From Geomonas subterranea (lineage in GTDB: Bacteria; Desulfobacterota; Desulfuromonadia; Geobacterales; Geobacteraceae), in the NCBI RefSeq assembly GCF_019063845.1, contig NZ_CP077683.1, forward strand, positions 186,001-250,000: 64,000 nucleotides of DNA. Direction: 5' to 3'. The notes under the pieces were generated by a model, which saw only the letters and a program-made list of their open reading frames with translations, had not been told where the DNA came from and did not search any database. Of this stretch, positions 17,109-26,227 are shown piece by piece. Made by a program: the position numbers and the translations under genes. The number at the start of each line of letters is the position of its first letter. Position 1 is the stretch's first letter.

Positions 17109-18425
17109 ATGATCAGGCAGACGCAGTGGCTGCTTTTCCTCTTACTCCTTCTGACCGCTACTCCCGCTTTTGCCTTGCCGACCCTCTCCATATCCTCACC
17201 CGCTTCAGACGGCGTCTTCGTGCTGCGCGGCGACCAGATGGACGGGGTCGCGGGCCTGGACATCAGCATCGCCTATGATTCGGCCACGCTTGCCAACCCA
17301 CGGGTGACCATGGGGAGGCTGGCGCAGGGGATGATGAGCGCCGCCAACCCCGGCAACCCTGTACGGATCGCCATCGTCGGCACGCGCGCCCTTACCGGCG
17401 GGGGGATCGTCGCCAGCATCGCCTTCGACCGGACCGGCAACTCTCCCGGAATCGTCACCCTGGTCACCGGCACCCTCATCGACGCCAACGGCAGGAAGGT
17501 CGCCATGGCGCAGCCGCTGATCGTCAATCCCTCAACGGTGGTCGCCGCGACTGGAAGTGGCGCCGGAGCGGCGCAGAGCGCGCAGGAGACCAAGAGCGAG
17601 ACCGCCCAGGTAAGCGGGGGGGGCATGGTCCCGCGCTCCCTGCCGGTCGGGGGGACCGTCACCATGCCCGGACAGGAAACGGCGGCCGGGCAGGAGGTGA
17701 TAGCCGCCCCAGAGGGCGCGGTGGTGGTCGAGACCCCCTCCAGCCGTGAGGGGGCGCCGGCGGTCAGGAAACGGCTGCCCACCAAAAAGGCGCAGCTGGA
17801 AGGCGAACAGGCGCCGCTGGACCGTGAGGAGAACCCGCCGCAGGAGAGGGAGAATCCGGCACCCGAGGCTGCGAAGCCCATGCCGCAACTGACCCGGCCG
17901 GTGATGCTCACCAGCGTCCTGGACAGCTTCAAGACCTTTCAGGGCGAGCGTACCCCCGCCAACCTGATCGCCCTTTTTCGTCAACCCCCTCCCGTTCCCT
18001 ACAATCAGCTCCCACCGGTGGCCATCGCCGACGGCAAGGCCACGGTGACTCTGGTGATCGCCATGGCGACAGGCGACGTCACCCCCAGCTTCACCTTCAG
18101 CGATTGCACCTATGTCTCGCACAGACGCACGGAGGCCGGGTGGGAGATCCAGGCCAGGCCGAAGCGGGACGTGGTAAAGGCGAGCGTAACCATGCTCTAC
18201 GGCGGCTTGCGCCAGGAGTTCCCGTTGACGGTGGCGCCCAAGGCCGCACTGGTGCAGGGGAGGTCCCGCCAGGTCAAGGAGAGCGACTTCCAGCGCTTTT
18301 TGAAGGAGCGGGGGACGCCGGCGCGCCCGCGTTTCGACCTCAACAAGGATGGCCGCCGCGACTACGTCGACGACTACATCTATGCCGCCAACTACCTGGC
18401 TCAAGCCGGAGCGCAGGTGCGTTGA
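17109..18425 (+). CDS. Exported protein with N-terminal cohesin-like domain and C-terminal dockerin-like repeat
   Basis: 438 residues. A signal peptide (hydrophobic run to about residue 22, ending TPAFA) is followed by a cohesin-like beta domain (about 25-140: GDQMDGVAGLDISIAYDS, IVASIAFDRTGNSPG), then a disordered Pro/Glu/Ala-rich linker (about 155-265). A second small beta domain follows (about 290-390). The C-terminus is a single dockerin-type calcium loop, DLNKDGRRDYVDD at residues 410-422, with acidic or Asn residues at positions 1, 3, 5, 9 and 12. ATG 17109 is chosen because it opens the signal peptide. It lies next to an operon whose secretin also ends in a cohesin domain, which suggests a binding partner or adaptor; this is inference. 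The role is unknown. Confidence 0.8.
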   Translation: MIRQTQWLLFLLLLLTATPAFALPTLSISSPASDGVFVLRGDQMDGVAGLDISIAYDSATLANPRVTMGRLAQGMMSAANPGNPVRIAIVGTRALTGGGIVASIAFDRTGNSPGIVTLVTGTLIDANGRKVAMAQPLIVNPSTVVAATGSGAGAAQSAQETKSETAQVSGGGMVPRSLPVGGTVTMPGQETAAGQEVIAAPEGAVVVETPSSREGAPAVRKRLPTKKAQLEGEQAPLDREENPPQERENPAPEAAKPMPQLTRPVMLTSVLDSFKTFQGERTPANLIALFRQPPPVPYNQLPPVAIADGKATVTLVIAMATGDVTPSFTFSDCTYVSHRRTEAGWEIQARPKRDVVKASVTMLYGGLRQEFPLTVAPKAALVQGRSRQVKESDFQRFLKERGTPARPRFDLNKDGRRDYVDDYIYAANYLAQAGAQVR

Positions 18426-18541
18426 CGGCTGAACGGGTGACAGTTCCGGAGCGGTGGACAGGATGCCCCCTTCGGCGCGGGTCGAGGGGGGCATCGTCGT
18501 AGCTGCCGCCGGACGTGCGGTGGGGCGGTGCCAGGTTTTAG

Positions 18542-18570
18542 TTGCCGCGACGGCGCCTGTACGGTATACC
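18542..18570 (+). promoter_or_regulatory. Candidate promoter of gabD
   Basis: TTGCCG (18542-18547) and TATACC (18565-18570) with a 17-base spacer, 46 bases before the gabD start. The rest of the gap 18426-18541 shows nothing I recognise. Confidence 0.45.
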
Positions 18571-18616
18571 AAAAGTCCGCCGCGGATCAGTCGGCTCATG
18601 CGCCGGGAGGAAGCAT

Positions 18617-20074
18617 ATGTTAGTTCTGAAAGACAGTGGTCTTTTTCAGCAGCGTTGCTTCATCAACGGAGCCTGGACCGGGGCCGACAGCGGGGAGACC
18701 ATCGATGTCACCAACCCCGCCACGGGGGAAAGCTTGGGGAGCATCCCGAAGATGGGGAGCGCCGAGACCCGGCGCGCCATCGAGGCTGCCCAAGCCGCCC
18801 TGCCGGGGTGGCGCGCCAAGACGGCGCAGGAACGCGCGGTGATCATCAGGCGCTGGTCCGAGCTGCTTGTGGTGCACCAGGACGACCTTGCCGTGCTGAT
18901 GACTGCGGAGCAGGGGAAGCCGCTGGCCGAGGCCCGCGGCGAGACGGTTTACGCGGCGTCTTTTCTGGAGTGGTTCGCCGAGGAGGGGAAGAGAATCTAC
19001 GGTGACGTCATACCGGCGCCGCAAAGCGACAAGCGCATCGTGGTCCTCAAGGAGCCGGTGGGAGTCTGCGTCGCCATTACCCCCTGGAATTTCCCTTCCG
19101 CCATGATCACCCGGAAGGTCGCGCCTGCGCTGGCCGCAGGCTGCACCATGGTGGTGAAGCCCGCAACGGCGACCCCATATTCGGCGCTGGCCCTGGCGGA
19201 ACTGGCCCGGCGCGCGGGAGTCCCCGCCGGAGTCTTTTCGGTGATCACCGGCTCCGCAACCGGCATCGGCGGCGAGATGACCTCCAATCCGCTGGTCCGC
19301 AAGCTCACCTTCACCGGCTCCACCGATGTCGGCAAGAAGCTGATGGCGCAGTGCGCCGGGACGGTCAAGAAGGTTTCGCTGGAGCTTGGCGGCAACGCCC
19401 CCTTCATCGTCTTCGACGACGCCGACCTCGACGCCGCCGTCGAGGGGGCGGTCATATCCAAGTTCCGCAACACCGGCCAGACCTGTGTCTGCTCCAACCG
19501 GTTCCTGGTGCAGGACGGCATCTACGACCGCTTCGCCGAGAAGCTGACGCAAGCCGTCGCGATGCTGAAGGTGGGGGACGGGCTGAAGGGTGAGACCCAG
19601 CTGGGGCCGCTTATCGACATGGCGGCGGTGGAGAAGGTCGAGGAACATATAGCCGACGCCGTCGCCAAGGGGGGACGTGTCGTCATCGGCGGCACGCGGC
19701 ACGCGCTGGGAGGTTCCTTCTTCGAACCCACCGTGCTGACCGGGGTCACTCCGGACATGCTGCTCGCGAGGGAGGAGACGTTCGGTCCGGTGGCGCCGCT
19801 GTTTCGCTTCCGGACCGAGGAAGAAGCCATCCAGTTGGCGAACGCCACCGAGTTTGGCCTGGCCGCCTACTTCTACAGCCGGGACATCGCGCGGGTCTGG
19901 AGGGTGGCCGAGGCGGTGGAGTACGGCATCGTCGGCATCAACACCGGCCTCATTTCCACGGCGGTCGCTCCCTTTGGCGGTATGAAGGAGTCCGGCATCG
20001 GCCGGGAAGGCTCCAAGTACGGCATCGAGGAGTTTCTGGAAGTGAAATACCTCTGCATCGGCGGCATACGATAA
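18617..20074 (+). CDS. gabD: Succinate-semialdehyde dehydrogenase (NAD(P)+)
   Basis: 485-residue aldehyde dehydrogenase that oxidises succinate semialdehyde to succinate. The N-terminus and core follow the GabD pattern closely (IDVTNPATGESLGSIPKMG; AEQGKPLAEARGE). The active-site Cys is C290 in GQTCVCSNR, and the general-base Glu lies in LELGGNAPF. A second Cys sits two residues after the catalytic one, as in GabD. ATG 18617 is supported by GGGAGG at 18605-18610; the longer upstream frame lacks a ribosome site and conserved sequence. The flanking genes (cohesin protein, fdhD) are unrelated, so it is probably a single-gene unit. Substrate choice among related semialdehydes is not proven by sequence. 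Confidence 0.93.
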   Translation: MLVLKDSGLFQQRCFINGAWTGADSGETIDVTNPATGESLGSIPKMGSAETRRAIEAAQAALPGWRAKTAQERAVIIRRWSELLVVHQDDLAVLMTAEQGKPLAEARGETVYAASFLEWFAEEGKRIYGDVIPAPQSDKRIVVLKEPVGVCVAITPWNFPSAMITRKVAPALAAGCTMVVKPATATPYSALALAELARRAGVPAGVFSVITGSATGIGGEMTSNPLVRKLTFTGSTDVGKKLMAQCAGTVKKVSLELGGNAPFIVFDDADLDAAVEGAVISKFRNTGQTCVCSNRFLVQDGIYDRFAEKLTQAVAMLKVGDGLKGETQLGPLIDMAAVEKVEEHIADAVAKGGRVVIGGTRHALGGSFFEPTVLTGVTPDMLLAREETFGPVAPLFRFRTEEEAIQLANATEFGLAAYFYSRDIARVWRVAEAVEYGIVGINTGLISTAVAPFGGMKESGIGREGSKYGIEEFLEVKYLCIGGIR

Positions 20075-20109
20075 ACACCTGAACTGAATCCACAGACAGA
20101 CGTTACTCC

Positions 20110-20180
20110 TGGAGGGGGGAGGTCGGGAGGGGGAACCCATCGGCTTTTCCCCTCCCAGGCCCTCCCCTCCGGGGGAGGGG
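20110..20180. repeat. GC-rich intergenic hairpin repeat
   Basis: Stem arms GGGAGGGGGAA and TTTTCCCCTCCC are followed by a second palindrome CCTCCCCTCCGGGGGAGGGG. It fills the gap between gabD and fdhD and resembles the GC-rich elements at about 44311, 51097 and 58530. It may act as a transcript stabiliser or weak terminator. Confidence 0.55.
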
Positions 20181-20188
20181 AATTTTAG

Positions 20189-20953
20189 GTGCCTATGACC
20201 AACGTTACTACCTACAACGACGGAAAGGTGCTGCGCGGCGAGGTCGACGTGGTGCGGGAATTCCCCCTGGTGCTGCGCGTCAACGATCGTGAGCTCGTCA
20301 CGCTGATCGCCTCGCCCCACGACCTGCGCTTCCTGGTGGCCGGTTTTCTGCGGCTGCAGGGATTCGTCTCGCACCTGGACGACTTCCTGGTGTTGAGCGT
20401 TTGCAACGATTACGGCATCGCCAACGTTCGCATCAAGGGCGAAATCCCCAAGGAGCTGAAACCGGTGCTGACCTCCGGGTGCGGCACCGGCATCACCTTC
20501 TCTCTGCCGGGCACAGACAGCGCGAGGGGGGGGGACGCCGGGGTGCAGGTTGCGGTCGCGGCAATCTTCGAGCTGATGAAGCAACTGGCGATGAACTGCA
20601 CCAGCTATAAGAGCCACGGCGGGGTCCACTCCGCCGCCGTCGGCGCTGTCGACGGGACGCTCGTCCTGCACGCGGAGGACCTTGGTAGGCACAACACCAT
20701 CGATCGTCTGGCCGGGGAGGCCCTGCTGAAGGGCATTCCCCTGTCCGGAACCATCCTGGCCACCTCCGGCCGTGTCTCTGCGGAAATGGCTGCCAAGGCT
20801 GCGCTTTTGGGCATCGCCGTCATCGTTTCCCGCACCTCTCCCACCGACATGGCCATCCGCATCTGCGACGAGGCCGGTATCACCCTGGTCGGCTACCTGC
20901 GCGGTACCAGGTTCACCGTCTACACTCATCCGCACCACATTTTATTTACTTAA
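20189..20953 (+). CDS. fdhD: FdhD-like formate dehydrogenase accessory sulfurtransferase
   Basis: 254-residue cytoplasmic protein of the FdhD/NarQ family, which passes sulfur from a cysteine desulfurase to the molybdenum cofactor of formate dehydrogenase. Family blocks: DFLVLSVCNDYG, GGVHSAAV, EDLGRHNTIDRLAGEALL, ILATSGRVSAEMAAKAA and the C-terminal GYLRGTRFTVYTHP. In E. coli FdhD the reactive motif is CxxC; here the equivalent region reads SGCGTGITF, so only the first Cys is visible. Start GTG 20189 follows a weak ribosome site; ATG 20195 is an alternative. No formate dehydrogenase genes are in the window. Confidence 0.85.
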   Translation: MPMTNVTTYNDGKVLRGEVDVVREFPLVLRVNDRELVTLIASPHDLRFLVAGFLRLQGFVSHLDDFLVLSVCNDYGIANVRIKGEIPKELKPVLTSGCGTGITFSLPGTDSARGGDAGVQVAVAAIFELMKQLAMNCTSYKSHGGVHSAAVGAVDGTLVLHAEDLGRHNTIDRLAGEALLKGIPLSGTILATSGRVSAEMAAKAALLGIAVIVSRTSPTDMAIRICDEAGITLVGYLRGTRFTVYTHPHHILFT

Positions 20954-21061
20954 TATTTCACCTTTCCTCACAGTGATCCAGCTCCTCTGATTCCAGATAA
21001 AACGCCACAGTAACAGCTCCTTCGAGACGGATCTGCGCTATTTTACAGGCGCTTTCAACAA

Positions 21062-21090
21062 TTGACAAAACTGGGTAAAAATTGTATACA
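21062..21090 (+). promoter_or_regulatory. Sigma-70 type promoter of acnB
   Basis: TTGACA (21062-21067) and TATACA (21085-21090) with a 17-base spacer, the best promoter match in the window. An 80-base leader follows, with AGGAGG (21162-21167) before ATG 21172. The remaining part of the gap after fdhD (20954-21061) shows no other signal. Confidence 0.82.
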
Positions 21091-21171
21091 GTATCCGTTC
21101 AAATGAAGTATCAGCTGACAGAAGAGTTTTGATAACTTCCGTAAATAGCTGCACATTATCTAGGAGGAATC

Positions 21172-23691
21172 ATGATCGAAGCGTACCTGAAGCAAGAGGC
21201 AGAAAGAAAGGCACTTGGGATTCCTGCGAAGCCGCTCGACCCTGAGCAGACCGCGGACCTTTGCAAACTGTTGGAAGCGCCCCCGGCAGGCAAGGAGGAG
21301 TTCCTGCTCCACCTCCTGAAGGAAAGGGTTTCTCCGGGCGTCGACCCGGCGGCCGAAGTGAAGGCCGGTTTCCTGGCGGCCATCCTTTCCGGCGCCAAGA
21401 AGTCCCCGCTGGTCTCCAAGAAAGACGCAGTCAAGATCCTCGGCACCATGCTGGGCGGCTACAACGTGGCCCCGCTGGTTGCAGGCCTGAAGGACGCGGA
21501 AGTCGCCGACGAGGCGGTCAAGGCCCTCTGCGGCACCACCCTCGTGTACGATGCCTTCGATGACGTTCTTGAACTCTCCAAGTCCAACGCCGGCGCCAAG
21601 AAGGTGCTCGAGTCCTGGGCCAACGCCGAGTGGTTCACCTCCAAGCCCGGCCTGCCGGAGACCGTGAAGGTGAAGGTCTACAAGGTCGAGGGGGAGATCA
21701 ACACCGACGACTTCTCCCCGGCGGGCGACGCCTGGAGCCGTCCGGACATCCCGCTGCACGCGCTTGCCATGGGCAAGACCCGCTTCCCCGACGGCAACGC
21801 CACCATCGCCAAGTTCAGGGCGGACGGGTTCCAGGTTGCCTTCGTGGGTGACGTCGTGGGTACCGGCTCCTCCCGTAAATCCGCCTGCAACAGCGTCCTC
21901 TGGCACATCGGCCAGGACATCCCGGCGGTTCCGAACAAGCGTCGCGACGGCATCATCATCGGCGGCGTCATCGCACCGATCTTCTTCAACACCGCGCAGG
22001 ATTCCGGCGCCTTCCCGATCAAGACCGACGTGACCAAGATGAAGACCGGCGACGTCATCGTGATCAACTCCAAGAAAGGTGAGATCACCACCGAGGGGGG
22101 CGAAGTTCTCTCCACCTTCACCGTGGCCCCCAACACCCTGTTCGACGAGTTCCGCGCCGGCGGCCGCATTCCGCTGATCATCGGCCGCGCCCTTACCGAC
22201 CGCGCCAGGAAGGCGCTCGGCATGGCCCCGACCGACGTCTTCACCCTGCCGGTCAACCCGGTTGCCAAGCCGGGCCAGGGGTACTCCCTGGCTCAGAAGA
22301 TGGTCGGCCAGGCCTGCGGCGTCGCCGGCGTCCTCCCGGGCACCGCGTGCGAACCGAAGATGACCACCGTCGGTTCCCAGGACACCACGGGACCTATGAC
22401 CGCCGACGAGCTGAAAGAACTCGCCTGCCTGAAGTTCCAGGCGCCGATGTTCATGCAGTCCTTCTGCCACACCGCTGCCTACCCGAAGCCGGCCGACGTC
22501 AAGATGCACAAGACCCTGCCGCAGTTCATCATCGAGCGTGGCGGCGTGCCCCTGAAGCCGGGCGACGGCGTCATCCACTCCTGGCTCAACCGTCTGCTGG
22601 TTCCGGACACCGTCGGTACCGGCGGCGACTCCCACACCCGTTTCCCGATCGGGATCTCCTTCCCGGCGGGTTCCGGCCTGGTCGCCTTCGCAGGCGCCCT
22701 CGGCTTCATGCCGCTGGACATGCCCGAGTCCGTACTGGTCCGCTTCAAGGGCAAGTTCAACCCCGGCATCACCCTGCGCGACGCGGTCAACGCCATCCCG
22801 TACTGGGCGATCAAGCAGGGGCTCCTCACCGTGCCCAAGAAGAACAAGGTCAACATCTTCAACGGCCGCATTCTCGAGATGGAAGGTCTTCCGGAGCTCT
22901 CCGTCGAGCAGGCCTTCGAGCTGACCGACGCCGCCGCCGAGCGTAGCGCCGCCGCAGGCTGCATCAAGCTCTCCGAGCAGTCCGTGGCCACCTACCTCCG
23001 TTCCAACGTAGCTCTCATGAAGCAGATGATCGCCGACGGCTACCAGGACGCACAGACCCTGCAGAACCGCATCGACGCGGTCAACGAGTGGCTGAAGGCT
23101 CCGAAGCTTCTGGAAGCGGACGCCAACGCCGAGTACGCCGCTGTCATCGAGATCGATCTCGCCGAGATCACCGAGCCGATCCTCGCCTGCCCGAACGATC
23201 CGGACGACGTGAAGCTCCTCTCCGAGGTTGCCGGCACCCCGATCCAGGACGTGTTCCTCGGTTCCTGCATGACCAACATCGGTCACTTCCGCGCTGCCGG
23301 TGAGATCTGGAGGGGCCAGAAGTTCAACCCCAACGTCCGCACCTGGATCTGCCCGCCGACCCGCATGGACCAGGCCAAGCTGAAAGACGAGGCGTACTTC
23401 TCCGTCTACAGCGCCATGGGCGCACGCGTCGAGATCGCCGGCTGCTCGCTCTGCATGGGCAACCAGGCACGCGTGCCCGACGGGGTGAACATGTTCTCCA
23501 CCTCGACCCGCAACTTCGACGACAGGATCGGCAATGGCGCCAAGGTGTTCCTGGGCTCCGCCGAGCTCGGTGCCGTCACCGTCAACATGGGCAAGCTCCC
23601 GACCCCGGCCGAGTACCTGGCCGTGTACAAGGAGAAGGTCGAGCCGAACAAGGACAGCGTGTACAAGTACCTCCAGTTCGACGAGATGTAA
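21172..23691 (+). CDS. acnB: Aconitate hydratase B
   Basis: 839-residue TCA-cycle enzyme that interconverts citrate and isocitrate using a [4Fe-4S] cluster; AcnB also acts on 2-methylisocitrate in some bacteria. AcnB layout: an N-terminal HEAT-like helical domain (about 1-160), then the swivel domain, then the catalytic domains. That order differs from AcnA. The cluster Cys residues are visible in [11 protein letters not shown] and in GCSLCMGNQ near the C-terminus. Strong promoter and ribosome site, single-gene unit with terminator. Codon use is highly biased to a few C-ending codons, which fits high expression, as expected for acetate oxidation through the TCA cycle in Geobacter-like bacteria. 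Confidence 0.97.
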   Translation: MIEAYLKQEAERKALGIPAKPLDPEQTADLCKLLEAPPAGKEEFLLHLLKERVSPGVDPAAEVKAGFLAAILSGAKKSPLVSKKDAVKILGTMLGGYNVAPLVAGLKDAEVADEAVKALCGTTLVYDAFDDVLELSKSNAGAKKVLESWANAEWFTSKPGLPETVKVKVYKVEGEINTDDFSPAGDAWSRPDIPLHALAMGKTRFPDGNATIAKFRADGFQVAFVGDVVGTGSSRKSACNSVLWHIGQDIPAVPNKRRDGIIIGGVIAPIFFNTAQDSGAFPIKTDVTKMKTGDVIVINSKKGEITTEGGEVLSTFTVAPNTLFDEFRAGGRIPLIIGRALTDRARKALGMAPTDVFTLPVNPVAKPGQGYSLAQKMVGQACGVAGVLPGTACEPKMTTVGSQDTTGPMTADELKELACLKFQAPMFMQSFCHTAAYPKPADVKMHKTLPQFIIERGGVPLKPGDGVIHSWLNRLLVPDTVGTGGDSHTRFPIGISFPAGSGLVAFAGALGFMPLDMPESVLVRFKGKFNPGITLRDAVNAIPYWAIKQGLLTVPKKNKVNIFNGRILEMEGLPELSVEQAFELTDAAAERSAAAGCIKLSEQSVATYLRSNVALMKQMIADGYQDAQTLQNRIDAVNEWLKAPKLLEADANAEYAAVIEIDLAEITEPILACPNDPDDVKLLSEVAGTPIQDVFLGSCMTNIGHFRAAGEIWRGQKFNPNVRTWICPPTRMDQAKLKDEAYFSVYSAMGARVEIAGCSLCMGNQARVPDGVNMFSTSTRNFDDRIGNGAKVFLGSAELGAVTVNMGKLPTPAEYLAVYKEKVEPNKDSVYKYLQFDEM

Positions 23692-23716
23692 TCAGAACTG
23701 GCCGCAACGCAGCAGT

Positions 23717-23751
23717 AAAAAAGGCCCGCCGGGAATCCGGCGGGCCTTTTT
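23717..23751 (+). terminator. Rho-independent terminator between acnB and pepF (probably bidirectional)
   Basis: A 12-bp perfect stem AAGGCCCGCCGG (23721-23732) with a GAAT loop; A-run on the left and T-run on the right. It can therefore stop transcription from acnB and from the convergent pepF. Confidence 0.93.
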
Positions 23752-23757
23752 GCGTCA

Positions 23758-23790
23758 CTTGTCCGACCTGTCTGACACGTCGGAGTCCGA
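23758..23790. repeat. Degenerate 9-bp GTCNGAC-type repeat
   Basis: Read on the minus strand this holds TCAGACAGG and TCGGACAAG, close variants of the TCAGACAAG unit repeated in tandem at the end of the window. It lies immediately after the pepF stop codon. Confidence 0.5.
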
Positions 23791-23791
23791 T

Positions 23792-25558
23792 TTACAGCAG
23801 CGCTTTCAACTCCGCGATGAGGTCGGCCAGGAGGTCGTACCCTCCCTGCCAGAAGCTTGGGTCGCTGAAGACGATGCCGGCCGGTGCGAGGGTGTCGCCG
23901 GGGGACTTGGAACCGCCGTCGGCGAGGATCTCGCGGTAGATGGGGACAAAGCTCTCCCGCTCCTTCAGGTAGCGCTGGAACAGCGACAACACCACCAGCT
24001 CGGCGCAGGTGTAGGAGTAGCAGTAGAAACGGGCGTGGATGAAGTGCGAGATGTAGCTCCAGCCGTAGCGGTAGGGTTCGATCATCTCCACGGAGTCCCC
24101 GTACAGCTTCGCGTTCTCCCGCCACCAGAGGTCCGAAAGCTCGGTCGCGGTCAAAAGACCGTTCACCCGCTCCAGGTGCATCTGCTCCTCGAACCTGGTC
24201 AGCACGTTCTGCCGGAAGGTCGTGGCGATGATGTCCTCGATCTTGGCGCACAGAAGCGACTTCTTCACTTCGACGTCGGTCTCCCGCTCCAGGAGCTGGC
24301 GGGTCAGCAGCATCTCCCCGAACACCGATGCGGTTTCCGCCAAGGGGAGCGGCGGGTGGTAGTTCAGCATGGTCTGGCGCTGGGCGAGCTGGTAATGGAT
24401 GCCATGTCCCACCTCGTGGGCGATGGTGGCGACGTCGCGCAGGTTGCCGGTAAAGTTCAGCAGCAGGTACGGGGGAAGCGAAGGAGTCATACCCATGCAG
24501 AAGGCGCCGCCGCTCTTCCCGGGACGGGGCAGCACGTCCACCCGCTTCCCGGTGAAGAAGGAGTCGGCGAGCTGGGCGAACTCCTCGGAGAAGCCGCGGT
24601 AAGCCTCGACCGTCATGGCGCGCGCCTCTTCGAAGCTGTACGTGCGGTCGCTTTCCGTGAGCGGCGCGTAGACGTCGGTGTTCTTAAGTTTGGGGATGCC
24701 GAGCAGCCTGGCCTTGAGGCGGAAGTATTCCTGGGCCAGCGGATAGTTCTTTTCGGAAACCTGCATCAGGCTTTCCACCACCTCGTTGGGGATCTCGTTG
24801 CCGAGGTTGGTCGGCTCCATCGGATGGCTGTAGTTTCTGAGCTCCATCTCCTGGGAATGATCCAGGGCGACGTTGTTGAACACCGCCGAGTAGAGGATGC
24901 TGTGCTCCTCGTGCTTTTTCAGGAAGGTGCCGAAGGCGCGCTCCCTCAATGCCGCATCGGGGTGATGCAAAAGTGCCAGCAGCTCCTCTCCGGTCATCTC
25001 CTTCGTCTCGCCGTCCATCTCCAGGGTGTAGCGCAGCGAGGCGGAGACCTCGTCGAACAGGCGGCAGAAGGCCTGGACGCCGGTAAGGCTCTTCTGGGTA
25101 AGGAGGCTCTCCTCGCGCTCGGACAGGGTGTGCTTCTTGAACTTACGCAGCACCGCCAGGAAGTGCCGGTAATTGCCGAGCACAGGATCCTGCAGCAGCT
25201 GCTGGTACGGTTCCTCCTCCATCTGGATGATCTCGAGATCGAAGAAGAGGAGTTCCCGTCCCATGGCGTTGCCGAACTCCTGGGACTTCTGGGAGAGGCG
25301 CTTGTGCAGGTCGCTTTCGCTGTCGGCAGCGAAGAGCAGGTGCGAGTAGAGCTGTGGTACGGCGAGCTCCTCCTGCAGCTTCTCGTACGCTTGCAGCGCT
25401 TCCAGAAGGGCTGCCGCGGAAAGCCCGGCGACCTTGCCGCGGTAGCGTTCCCTGAATCCTGCGACCTGCACCGTGGCGTCATCGAAGGCCTTGGTCAGTT
25501 CGGGTGCGGAAGGGGAAGGGTAAAGTGGTGTGGTATCCCAATTGAGATCGCTGCTCAT
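23792..25558 (-). CDS. pepF: Oligoendopeptidase F family zinc metallopeptidase (M3B)
   Basis: 588-residue cytoplasmic peptidase that degrades oligopeptides. The zinc motif HEVGH is in VATIAHEVGHGIHYQLAQR, and the family's downstream Glu lies in the helix around AETASVFGEMLL. The N-terminal half is helical, as in PepF. The start is set at the ATG at 25556-25558, preceded by a strong CGAGGAGGA; the frame extends 24 codons further upstream but those lack conservation and a ribosome site. It has its own promoter on the minus strand and is convergent with acnB. The exact peptide specificity is unknown. Confidence 0.93.
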   Translation of the reverse strand: MSSDLNWDTTPLYPSPSAPELTKAFDDATVQVAGFRERYRGKVAGLSAAALLEALQAYEKLQEELAVPQLYSHLLFAADSESDLHKRLSQKSQEFGNAMGRELLFFDLEIIQMEEEPYQQLLQDPVLGNYRHFLAVLRKFKKHTLSEREESLLTQKSLTGVQAFCRLFDEVSASLRYTLEMDGETKEMTGEELLALLHHPDAALRERAFGTFLKKHEEHSILYSAVFNNVALDHSQEMELRNYSHPMEPTNLGNEIPNEVVESLMQVSEKNYPLAQEYFRLKARLLGIPKLKNTDVYAPLTESDRTYSFEEARAMTVEAYRGFSEEFAQLADSFFTGKRVDVLPRPGKSGGAFCMGMTPSLPPYLLLNFTGNLRDVATIAHEVGHGIHYQLAQRQTMLNYHPPLPLAETASVFGEMLLTRQLLERETDVEVKKSLLCAKIEDIIATTFRQNVLTRFEEQMHLERVNGLLTATELSDLWWRENAKLYGDSVEMIEPYRYGWSYISHFIHARFYCYSYTCAELVVLSLFQRYLKERESFVPIYREILADGGSKSPGDTLAPAGIVFSDPSFWQGGYDLLADLIAELKALL

Positions 25559-25609
25559 GAATCCTCCTCGGGGCCTGGATTGTTCAATGATTTCGAATGA
25601 ATGCAACCG

Positions 25610-25638
25610 ATAGTAATGCATGGGGTGCACAGTGTCAA
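25610..25638 (-). promoter_or_regulatory. Sigma-70 type promoter of pepF
   Basis: On the minus strand TTGACA (25638-25633) and TACTAT (25615-25610) are separated by 17 bases, 52 bases before the pepF start. The rest of 25639-25849 contains one weak plus-strand TTGACA (25694-25699) without a good -10. Confidence 0.72.
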
Positions 25639-25849
25639 GGAAGGGGGAGCGAAGGGAGGATCTGCCCCGTCATCGTTCATGCCGTTAACAACCTTGACAT
25701 CCATGGGGGGTGCGATAGAACTAGCAAATGTTAAAAAAATGTAATCATGCAAAGGGTTAGCCGCCGACTGTTCTTCCGGGTGGGAAGTGGATGCATCCGC
25801 TTCCGCAAGTGGTTCCTCAGTTAACCGCTAGCAGGCGAGGATGGACGTC

Positions 25850-26227
25850 ATGAAAAAGCGTCGGGTAGTTGAAGATGCGGCTTGCCGGCTCCCTTTGGGG
25901 AACGGCAGTGAGTTCCGCCCGGTCGGGTGGATAGGTGCTCAATGCGTGGTACTGCAGCGGCTATTCTGCGGCCGGGATGACCTGGCTTTCCCGGGGGGGC
26001 AGCTTCTGCAAAACGGTGAGACCCCCTGCGGCATGGGGGGGGGCGGACCGGGGCACCTGACGCTCAGGGAGGCCCGGGACAGGGTGGAGCGCTACATGGT
26101 GCACGATGCCATCCAGGCATCCGGGGGGAACATGAGCAAGGCGGCTGAGATCCTCGGCGTGAGCCGTCCCGCTCTCTACGACCTGGCCAAGAAGTACGGT
26201 CTGTGCCGGGTCAAGCCCCGGGGGTAG
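25850..26227 (+). CDS. Stand-alone Fis-type helix-turn-helix protein (PrsR-like C-terminal domain)
   Basis: 125 residues. The C-terminal 50 (from LTLREARDRVERYMVHDAI to the HTH NMSKAAEILGVSRPALYDL) match the Fis-type DNA-binding domain of sigma-54 activators, most like the PEP-CTERM-box regulator PrsR. The receiver and AAA+ parts of such regulators are absent. The first 70 residues are Gly/Cys-rich with no recognisable domain. ATG 25850 is preferred: GAGG (25837-25840) is 9 bases away, whereas it abuts the other ATG at 25841. It could be a real small regulator or the remnant of a larger one. Its 3' end overlaps the convergent HAD gene by 17 bases. Confidence 0.65.
   Translation: MKKRRVVEDAACRLPLGNGSEFRPVGWIGAQCVVLQRLFCGRDDLAFPGGQLLQNGETPCGMGGGGPGHLTLREARDRVERYMVHDAIQASGGNMSKAAEILGVSRPALYDLAKKYGLCRVKPRG

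Noticed and set aside
18620-20938. Antisense open frame of 772 codons over gabD and fdhD
   Set aside because: Spans two well-recognised genes and the repeat between them; composition is shadow-like.
23534-25600. Plus-strand open frame of 688 codons opposite pepF
   Set aside because: The minus strand has the HEVGH peptidase with promoter and ribosome site; the plus frame has no family features and runs across the acnB terminator.
25694-25719. Promoter for the Fis-type gene with TTGACA at 25694
   Set aside because: Nearest -10 candidates give 14 or 16 bases with poor matches, and the distance to the gene is over 100 bases.
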